DNA from: Candidatus Aminicenans sakinawicola JGI OTU-1
GTDB taxonomy: Bacteria > Acidobacteriota > Aminicenantia > Aminicenantales > Aminicenantaceae
Assembly (NCBI GenBank): GCA_000493965.1
Contig: AWNV01000002.1
Location: 1-5,585, forward strand
DNA length: 5,585 bases
Direction of reading: 5' to 3'
Shown here: positions 1 through 3,853 of the stretch, in pieces
Numbering within the stretch: the stretch's first letter is position 1
Layout: every line of letters starts with the position of its first letter
Notes under the pieces: generated by a model
The model's input: the letters and a program-made list of their open reading frames with translations, nothing else
What the model was told of the DNA's origin: nothing
Database searches by the model: none
Translations under genes and position numbers: made by a program

Positions 1-2
1 AC

Positions 3-1025
3 ATGGGGTATAGCGAAAAAGATTTGATAGAAATGTGGAAAAAATGGTTAAAAAAATTTCCTTTACCGAAATATGCTGTAAAACTTGAGGTTATACAATC
101 GTTTCCATCTGAAGAACTTTTCGAAAAGGGAATTTACTTGTGGAGACCTATTGGGATGGAGTGCTTATCAAATGGGAATATTGTAGTCAATGATCAAAAA
201 GCCTGTCAGATTCTCATGTTTGATGACCAAGGAAACTTTATTAAAAAAATTGGGAAAAAAGGGCAAGGTCCCGGTGAATTTGGAAATCCCTACTGTCTAT
301 CTTCGACTTCAGAAACAATAATCGTTGGCGATAACAGTAATATGAGAATTCAATTCTATGATTTAAAGGGCAACTTTATCAGGGAGTTTAAAATATTTAA
401 GGCTTTTTGGGATATGGCAGTAAGTCATGACGGATTGATCTATGCCGCTCCCATACGAATACGTCCTGAATCTCCACTTGTTGATGTTTTGGATACAGAT
501 GGGAAATTATTAACTTCCTTTGGAGAAGCGAGATTTGGTGATAAATCAGACTGGCAGATACCAAATATGGTAAGAGGAATAAGTATAAATGATAAAAATG
601 AGTTGTTTATTGCATTTCTAAGTTTTCCTCTTGTTTGTAAGTATTCCGAGAATGGTGATTTACTAGCAGAATACAAACTCGAACATGAAGTAATGAAAGA
701 GAAAGAAAAAATTAATTTAGATCATCTGAAAAAGAATCAAAACAGACTGATGACAGTCATCTATTCGATTCGAGCCGGCACAAATGGATTTTCTATCCTT
801 CGAAACTATCCTCGTACCGAGATATTGGAATACGACAACGATGGCAGACTTCAAAACGAGTATTATTACGAGTACAAGAATGAAGCCCATGATACCTATT
901 TTGAGGATTTTTTTATAAAGAAAATAGAAGGTAAAAAACTTTTTTATTTATTAAAAATAGTCCCAGAAAACGAGATAGTAATACTTCGGCCGAAGAAAAT
1001 ATCATCTGACAAAGAAAGTAGGTAA
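3..1025 (+). CDS. 6-bladed beta-propeller (NHL-repeat type) protein, probably 5'-truncated
   Basis: The 340 visible residues form propeller-like repeats. The clearest is residues 54-98: a 'SNGNIVVND' strand pair, then 'ILMFDDQGNFIKKIGKKGQGPGEF'-like sequence (key residues D74, G77, F79, G84, and GQGPGEF at 87-93). Further blades run at about 104-130 (IIVGDNSNMRIQFYD, LKGNFIREF), 138-175 (DGLIYAAP, LDTDGKLLTSFGE) and 195-225. GxxGxGPGEF is the hallmark linker of the 6-bladed beta-propeller/NHL family, abundant in Bacteroidota- and Aminicenantes-like genomes, where many members are exported lipoproteins of unknown ligand. No signal peptide is visible and only two bases precede the ATG at 3, so the true start with its lipoprotein signal probably lies upstream, outside the window. 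The C-terminus (residues 290-340) is lysine-rich and ends at TAA. Family assignment is fairly sure; the biological role is unknown. A second propeller gene begins at 5455, so this is a locus of paralogues. Confidence 0.85.
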   Translation: MGYSEKDLIEMWKKWLKKFPLPKYAVKLEVIQSFPSEELFEKGIYLWRPIGMECLSNGNIVVNDQKACQILMFDDQGNFIKKIGKKGQGPGEFGNPYCLSSTSETIIVGDNSNMRIQFYDLKGNFIREFKIFKAFWDMAVSHDGLIYAAPIRIRPESPLVDVLDTDGKLLTSFGEARFGDKSDWQIPNMVRGISINDKNELFIAFLSFPLVCKYSENGDLLAEYKLEHEVMKEKEKINLDHLKKNQNRLMTVIYSIRAGTNGFSILRNYPRTEILEYDNDGRLQNEYYYEYKNEAHDTYFEDFFIKKIEGKKLFYLLKIVPENEIVILRPKKISSDKESR

Positions 1026-1067
1026 AACTGCAAAACAAAAACTACATCTTTGTCTTTTTTTTGGGAA

Positions 1068-1095
1068 TTGACCTTGCAGTTTCCCGTGTGATATT
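1068..1095 (+). promoter_or_regulatory. Candidate sigma70-type promoter driving small ORF + AbiEii
   Basis: TTGACC at 1068-1073 (five of six to the -35 consensus), 16-bp spacer, GATATT at 1090-1095 (four of six to the -10) with an upstream TG at 1087-1088 resembling an extended -10. Predicted transcription start is near 1102, about 35 nt ahead of the small ORF. The same elements are unchanged in repeat copy 2. Sequence match only; promoter consensus in this lineage is not known to me. Confidence 0.4.
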
Positions 1096-1097
1096 GT

Positions 1098-1109
1098 CAT
1101 CCTAGGATG
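1098..1109. promoter_or_regulatory. Perfect 12-bp palindrome CATCCTAGGATG, possible operator
   Basis: CATCCTAGGATG is its own reverse complement. One T/T mismatch outward, pairing resumes (TG on the left, CA on the right), making an 18-bp imperfect dyad at 1095-1112. It lies where transcription from the candidate promoter at 1068-1095 would begin, the usual place for a repressor site, and it is identical in copy 2 (3693-3704). Operator function is inference. Confidence 0.4.
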
Positions 1110-1135
1110 TCAGCAGGTAAAAATTAAGGACAATT

Positions 1136-1276
1136 ATGAGGGATTTGTGGCTAGCACTAAAAGAAAATTCCTTCTATGATGATTTGATGCAAGTATTTTC
1201 TTTAGCACCTATATTTTACCAAGGAGATAGAAAAAGGACAATTCGAAAATATTGGTTAAATAAATACCCATTATAG
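1136..1276 (+). CDS. Small ORF (46 aa), hypothetical, just upstream of the AbiEii toxin
   Basis: ATG at 1136 to TAG at 1274-1276 encodes 46 residues beginning MRDLWLALKENSFYDD and ending RKYWLNKYPL. A good Shine-Dalgarno (AAGGA, 1126-1130) sits 5 nt before the ATG, and an in-frame TAA at 1118 shows it is not the tail of a longer frame. The stop is 13 nt from the AbiEii start, so the two are probably co-transcribed. No domain is recognised; the product is basic towards its C-terminus (GDRKRTIRKYW) and has no transmembrane segment. The first codons lie in the 107-bp repeat, and copy 2 retains a version without ATG (3731). It occupies the position the antitoxin normally holds in AbiE operons, so it could be a regulator, a translational leader for the toxin, or a chance or remnant frame. 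Confidence 0.45.
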   Translation: MRDLWLALKENSFYDDLMQVFSLAPIFYQGDRKRTIRKYWLNKYPL

Positions 1277-1289
1277 TTGAAGGATTATT

Positions 1290-2171
1290 ATGGATTTAGA
1301 TTACCTCGAACATATAAAGAAATATGCAATAATAGCAATGTTTTCCGATGATGATTTAATGGATATATTAGTTTTGAAAGGGGGGAATGTTTTAGATTTG
1401 ATTTATAGAGTTGCCGCGCGTTCTTCAATTGACATAGATTTGTCGATGGAAACCGAATTCGATGAAAAAAATCTTGATGTTATTGAAGCGAAAATTAAAA
1501 AAGTTCTTGCGGATACCTTTCAAGAAGCTGGATATATTGTATTCGATATAAAATTTAGTGAGACGCCTCAAAATGTAACTCCTGACCTAAAAGACTTTTG
1601 GGGCGGTTATGAAATTGAGTTTAAAGTCATTGAAAAAACTAAATATCCAGACTTAAAAAACGATATAGTTTTCTTAAGACGTAATGCATTAGTTGTTGGA
1701 CCCAAAAATAGGAAAAAATTCTCTATTCAAATAAGCAAGTTTGAGTTTTGCGGGCAAAAACAAGAGTATGATATAGAAGGCTATAGGATTTATTTATATT
1801 CACCTGAAATGATTGTATTAGAAAAGATAAGAGCTATCTGTCAACAAATGCCAGAATATAAGAAATTGGTAAAGAGCAGTCATCAAACAGCAAGGGCAAG
1901 AGACTTTGTGGATATTTATTATGTTCTAAAAAAATACAAAATTAAGATAGATTCAAGGGAGAATATTGAATTATTGAAGTGCATATTTAATGCAAAAAGA
2001 GTTCCGCTTGAACTAATAGGAAAGATTAATGATTATAAGGAATTTCACCGCCAGGATTTCGAAGCTGTGAAAGATACAGTGAAAGCAGGTATAAAATTAA
2101 AAGATTTTGATTTTTACTTTGATTATACAATTCGAATTTGTACAACCTTAAAGCCCCTTTGGGAAAAATAG
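1290..2171 (+). CDS. abiEii: AbiEii-family nucleotidyltransferase toxin (type IV toxin-antitoxin)
   Basis: A 293-residue protein, the usual full length for the AbiEii/AbiGii (DUF1814-like, MenT-related) toxins, which are DNA polymerase beta-type nucleotidyltransferases; characterised relatives modify tRNA 3' ends and arrest growth or abort phage infection. The expected motifs are present in order: LVLKGGN at 27-33 (GG loop), RSSIDIDLS at 44-52 with paired metal-binding Asp48 and Asp50, a basic 'RRNALVVGP' block at 130-138, SPEMIVLEKIRAICQQMPEY at 171-190 with Glu178/Lys179, and ARARDFVDIYYVLKK at 201-215 with Asp205. The C-terminal 'FDFYFDYT...LKPLW' end is also family-like. No key residue is missing, so it should be active. 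AAGGA at 1280-1284, 5 nt before the ATG, supports the start. The 46-codon ORF lies 13 nt upstream. The stop lies 24 bp inside the convergent antitoxin gene, which is unusual since these pairs are normally a same-strand operon. Confidence 0.9.
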   Translation: MDLDYLEHIKKYAIIAMFSDDDLMDILVLKGGNVLDLIYRVAARSSIDIDLSMETEFDEKNLDVIEAKIKKVLADTFQEAGYIVFDIKFSETPQNVTPDLKDFWGGYEIEFKVIEKTKYPDLKNDIVFLRRNALVVGPKNRKKFSIQISKFEFCGQKQEYDIEGYRIYLYSPEMIVLEKIRAICQQMPEYKKLVKSSHQTARARDFVDIYYVLKKYKIKIDSRENIELLKCIFNAKRVPLELIGKINDYKEFHRQDFEAVKDTVKAGIKLKDFDFYFDYTIRICTTLKPLWEK

Positions 2172-3023
2172 ACGCCATTTCTTTGAATAACTCATATTTT
2201 TCATCTGGTGAGTTAAGTAGAAATCATATTTCATTTCAAATCTTTGCATCAAATTAATCTGAGACTCTTTGTAAACTTTGGCTTTATCTAAGTAAAAACC
2301 GATAGCCTGATGATAAGGATATATGTAATTCAACTTTTCTAACATAGCTGATAATTTATTTATTGATACTTTTCCATGTGCTAATCTGTATGCTTTTATG
2401 ACTTCAAAAACTCCCCCAGAATAGACAGGTCTTATTGCAATATCAATGAGAGTCCTTTCAACGTTTGTAACATAAATTTTCTCTCTATTTGAAGTGACTG
2501 TTTCTATGACACCTAGTTTTCCTGTAAACATCCCGTTCAAGAGGCAAATTTTATAGTCCTTATAAGTAGATATATTTTGCGTTGTTCTCCATGGACGCAT
2601 AAAAGCTGATTTAATTCTTTGTTGAGAAAGGCTTCTATTTATTCTAGATCTCGCAGGTTGCTCAAAATTTACATAAAGGGTTTTTGGTATTTGCTCAGTG
2701 AGTTCTTGTAGATAAACGGCAGTGTAGTGGGTGAAATATGAGTCAGGTTTAAGAGATGAAATTATCTTAAATATTGAAGCATCACCCCAGATGTATCGAA
2801 TCACATTTCGGTTTGGAAATTCGAACTTTATAATTTTTAGCTTTGTCTCTTTTATCAAAAAATCGATAAAATATTGACACGTGGTTGAAGCACTTACTCT
2901 CCAAAATTTCCTATTCTCAGAAAGTACTTTATCAATTTGCTTACGAGTAAGCACATTATAAGGAAGACCCTCAAAATGATTTTTTATATCACGTTTTGCT
3001 ATCTTTAATCTTGATATTCTCAT
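2148..3023 (-). CDS. abiEi: AbiEi-family antitoxin / transcriptional regulator
   Basis: A 291-residue protein with the AbiEi layout: N-terminal winged-helix region (about 15-80: LPYNVLTRKQIDKVLSE, then FWRVSASTT and WG at 79-80), a central 'YFTHYTAVYLQELTEQIPK' block at 96-114, 'YVNFEQ' at 117-122, the 'VTNVERTLIDIAIRP...YSGG' segment at 185-204, 'YPYHQAIGFYLDKA' at 235-248 and the family-typical end WRLFFPKGL. In type IV systems AbiEi neutralises AbiEii without stable binding and represses its own promoter by binding inverted repeats. The usual HGLT-like tetrad reads QELT here (106-109), a small departure. ATG is at 3023-3021 with only a weak purine-rich stretch (AAGAAAGAAA) before it. A TATAAT-like element and a 28-bp palindrome lie about 60-95 bp upstream. 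It faces the toxin gene and overlaps its 3' end by 24 bp, so separate promoters must set the toxin/antitoxin balance. Confidence 0.88.
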   Translation of the reverse strand: MRISRLKIAKRDIKNHFEGLPYNVLTRKQIDKVLSENRKFWRVSASTTCQYFIDFLIKETKLKIIKFEFPNRNVIRYIWGDASIFKIISSLKPDSYFTHYTAVYLQELTEQIPKTLYVNFEQPARSRINRSLSQQRIKSAFMRPWRTTQNISTYKDYKICLLNGMFTGKLGVIETVTSNREKIYVTNVERTLIDIAIRPVYSGGVFEVIKAYRLAHGKVSINKLSAMLEKLNYIYPYHQAIGFYLDKAKVYKESQINLMQRFEMKYDFYLTHQMKNMSYSKKWRLFFPKGL

Positions 3024-3078
3024 TTTCTTTCTTGTATCAGTTAAAAAATTTTAAGCTATTAATCAATCACTAAAAAAT

Positions 3079-3084
3079 ATTATA
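3079..3084 (-). promoter_or_regulatory. Candidate -10 box of the abiEi promoter
   Basis: On the minus strand 3084-3079 reads TATAAT, a perfect -10 consensus, about 56 bp upstream of the antitoxin ATG. No good -35 is seen at 17 bp; that position falls inside the 28-bp palindrome at 3091-3118, so a protein bound there would block or require activation of the promoter. In such AT-rich DNA a TATAAT match can arise by chance. Confidence 0.35.
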
Positions 3085-3090
3085 ATAAAA

Positions 3091-3118
3091 TGCTAATTTG
3101 TATATATACAAATTAGCA
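3091..3118. promoter_or_regulatory. Palindrome P1, perfect 28 bp (core GTATATATAC), possible operator
   Basis: Each arm reads TGCTAATTTGTATA towards the centre between 3104 and 3105, with no mismatch and no loop. It starts 6 bp upstream of the candidate abiEi -10 box and covers its spacer and -35 position. Characterised AbiEi proteins repress by binding inverted repeats in their own promoter, so this is the best autoregulation site in the window. A cruciform or hairpin role is equally open. The palindrome is certain; its function is inference. Confidence 0.65.
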
Positions 3119-3169
3119 CATAATTCTATTACTGTCAAGAAGAATTTTGTTAGAATTTTAAAATGGTTA

Positions 3170-3201
3170 GCTGTAATGTAGTATATATACTACATTACAG
3201 C
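3170..3201. promoter_or_regulatory. Palindrome P2, perfect 32 bp (core GTATATATAC)
   Basis: Each arm reads GCTGTAATGTAGTATA towards the centre between 3185 and 3186, with no mismatch. It shares the 10-bp core with P1, 81 bp away centre to centre. The half-sites align with symmetric indels: TATAC, then AA or TAC, then ATTA, then (CA)GC. A chance 32-bp perfect palindrome is improbable even in AT-rich DNA. CTGTCAA occurs on both sides (3132 and 3207). Likely a second protein-binding or structural site of the same kind. Confidence 0.6.
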
Positions 3202-3286
3202 ATTTCTGTCAAATAGATTAAAAATATTAAGGAATTAATCGTCTCTGCACGCGCTTACCTGAATAGGATTGATTAATATTGAAGTC

Positions 3287-3310
3287 ATATGTTGTATATA
3301 TACATCATAT
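3287..3310. promoter_or_regulatory. Palindrome P3, 24 bp with one mismatch pair (core GTATATATAC)
   Basis: ATATG, T, then the 12-bp perfect palindrome TGTATATATACA (3293-3304), T, CATAT. The only break in symmetry is the T/T pair at 3292/3305. It is centred between 3298 and 3299, 113 bp from P2, and is the third dyad with the GTATATATAC core. It lies about 40 bp before the IS91 relic, so it could belong to that element instead of to AbiEi control. Confidence 0.5.
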
Positions 3311-3349
3311 AATATAATATTCAATAATATTATTCATTTTAATAAAGAA

Positions 3350-3493
3350 ATCGAAGTTGCTGAAAGATATCTTGACTGAGGCAATCTGAAATGCGGCTTT
3401 GCGCTGATCCGGTGTGGAGATTGTGATACTGAGAGGTTAATTATGTTTTCATGTAAAAGCAGAGGATTCTGCCCCTCCTGTCATACTGAACGC
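3350..3493 (+). pseudogene. IS91-family transposase relic (N-terminal zinc-binding domain fragment)
   Basis: The frame reads IEVAERYLD-stop-GNLKCGFALIRCGDC, then DTERLIM, then FSCKSRGFCPSCHTER. This is the signature of the Zn_Tnp_IS91 domain: a CxxC pair (codons at 3413 and 3422), then SCKxRGxCPSC (Cys codons 3452, 3470, 3479). An in-frame TGA at 3377-3379 stands where family members usually have Cys (YLxCG). After CHTER the similarity ends abruptly, and an unrelated frame stops at 3533. The HUH/Y2 catalytic domain, with its two tyrosines, is absent from the window, so this cannot be an active transposase. IS91 elements move by rolling circle and often carry adjacent genes, which makes the relic relevant to how the AbiE module arrived. 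Sure of family, less of the left limit. Confidence 0.8.
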
Positions 3494-3494
3494 C

Positions 3495-3555
3495 CTCTCC
3501 CCCACCCCGAGTTCTCCAGCAGGAACTTCTGATGGCAGCTCAGGAGAAGGGAGAG
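3495..3555. repeat. GC-rich imperfect inverted repeat
   Basis: CTCTCCC (3495-3501) pairs with GGGAGAG (3549-3555), and inside it TTCTCC (3512-3517) pairs with GGAGAA (3543-3548). The two helices are stacked on the right side and separated by a 10-nt bulge on the left; the loop is 25 nt. There is no T-run after it, so it is not a standard intrinsic terminator. It stands out as G+C-rich in AT-rich surroundings, at the break point of the IS91 relic, and could be an end of a mobile or dispersed repeat. Confidence 0.5.
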
Positions 3556-3660
3556 TATTTCTGAGAGCCTCAATGGTTACTTCTTCTCGATTTCAGCGGT
3601 TAGGTCTATCTTATGAAGGAGTGTTTTACTGTTTATGTCGCCTTGGTTCTATTTGCTGGC

Positions 3661-3767
3661 AATTGACCTTGCAGTTTCTCGTGTGATATTGTCATCCTAG
3701 GATGTCAGCAGGTAGAAATTGAGGAAAATTATTAGGGATTTGTGGTTAGCACTAAAAGAAAATCCCT
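3661..3767. repeat. 107-bp direct repeat, copy 2
   Basis: Partner of 1066-1172 with seven mismatches and no gaps. It keeps the promoter-like pair and palindrome without change. Substitutions concentrate downstream, including ATG to ATT at the small-ORF start codon. Similarity stops at 3767. It lies 86 bp upstream of the TPR gene, so the same control-like sequence precedes both the toxin and the TPR/propeller operon. Confidence 0.93.
3663..3690 (+). promoter_or_regulatory. Candidate promoter of the TPR/beta-propeller operon (repeat copy 2)
   Basis: TTGACC (3663-3668), 16 bp, GATATT (3685-3690) with TG at 3682-3683, followed by the perfect palindrome CATCCTAGGATG at 3693-3704. Transcription from here would give a leader of roughly 155 nt before the TTG start at 3854. 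It is identical to the elements in copy 1; all differences between the copies lie outside the two boxes and the palindrome. Confidence 0.35.
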
Positions 3768-3790
3768 ATATTTTCATTGAAATAGAATAA
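3731..3790 (+). pseudogene. Headless remnant of the small ORF in repeat copy 2
   Basis: In the frame matching the 46-aa ORF, copy 2 reads (ATT) RDLWLALKENP, then diverges to YIFIEIE and stops at TAA 3788-3790. The start codon is ATT and the body of the ORF is missing. Within the shared part, one coding change is silent (CTA/TTA Leu) and one is Ser/Pro. Probably a by-product of repeat duplication and not an expressed gene. Confidence 0.35.
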
Positions 3791-3810
3791 TAAAATTGTT
3801 GATATGAATT

Positions 3811-3835
3811 GTTAATGTTTGTTAACATTTGTTAA
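3811..3835 (+). repeat. Three GTTAA motifs at exact 10-bp spacing
   Basis: GTTAA occurs at 3811, 3821 and 3831 (GTTAATGTTT, GTTAACATTT, GTTAAG), i.e. on one face of the helix, ending about 18 bp before the TPR start. Within it AATGTT (3814-3819) and AACATT (3824-3829) form a 6-bp inverted repeat with a 4-bp spacer. Helical phasing suggests a regulator-binding array, but short AT-rich repeats can be incidental. Confidence 0.4.
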
Positions 3836-3853
3836 GAGCAAAAAGAGACCAGG

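Larger units (their letters stand above)
1066..1172. repeat. 107-bp direct repeat, copy 1
   Basis: Matches 3661-3767 at a constant offset of 2595 bp with no gaps. I count seven mismatches in 107 (at 1084, 1120, 1126, 1131, 1138, 1151, 1169). Weaker similarity continues upstream to about 1053/3648. The repeat contains a promoter-like pair, a perfect 12-bp palindrome, a Shine-Dalgarno-like AAGGA and the first 12 codons of the small ORF at 1136. The two copies bracket the AbiE toxin-antitoxin genes and the IS91 relic. It could be a dispersed repeat of this genome, a recombination site that brought the module in, or a duplicated control region. The repeat itself is certain; its nature is inference. 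Confidence 0.93.
3024..3853. other. 830-bp region without an intact gene: palindromes, IS relic, repeat copy 2
   Basis: Between the AbiEi start and the TPR gene there is no convincing full-length gene on either strand. The proximal third (3024-3340) is very AT-rich and carries three palindromes with the same core. A decayed IS91 transposase fragment follows at 3350-3493. The stretch 3490-3660 is distinctly more GC-rich than the rest, with a long inverted repeat and no recognised coding. Then come repeat copy 2 (3661-3767) and a short leader with phased GTTAA motifs. The abrupt changes of composition suggest a patchwork made by insertions and deletions. Each element is listed separately. Confidence 0.8.

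Noticed and set aside
440..676. 78-codon open frame on the minus strand inside the first propeller gene
   Set aside because: It lies wholly antisense to a well-supported propeller coding region, has no ribosome site or recognisable domain, and is best explained as a shadow frame.
1031..1062. Possible intrinsic terminator after the first propeller gene (ACAAA/TTTGT then T8 at 1055-1062)
   Set aside because: The stem is only five mostly A/T pairs with a 9-nt loop, too weak to call a terminator; only the T-run is convincing.
3223..3280. AATATTAA (3223-3230) and TTAATATT (3273-3280) as a stem flanking a GC-richer segment
   Set aside because: Eight A/T pairs with a 42-nt loop in AT-rich DNA is expected by chance.
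3091..3310. CRISPR-like array from the three similar palindromes
   Set aside because: Only the 10-bp core is shared, arms differ, spacing is irregular (81 and 113 bp), and there are no cas genes, so it is not a CRISPR array.
3377..3379. UGA recoding (selenocysteine) at the Cys position of the IS91 frame
   Set aside because: The transposase is otherwise truncated and its catalytic domain is missing; ordinary mutational decay explains the stop, and I looked for but found no convincing SECIS-like structure immediately after it.
3492..3682. Open frame of about 60 codons running through the GC-rich island into repeat copy 2
   Set aside because: No start with a ribosome site, composition-biased residues (Ser/Pro/Gly), no recognised motif, and it ends at a stop inside the repeat; likely a chance open frame in GC-richer DNA.
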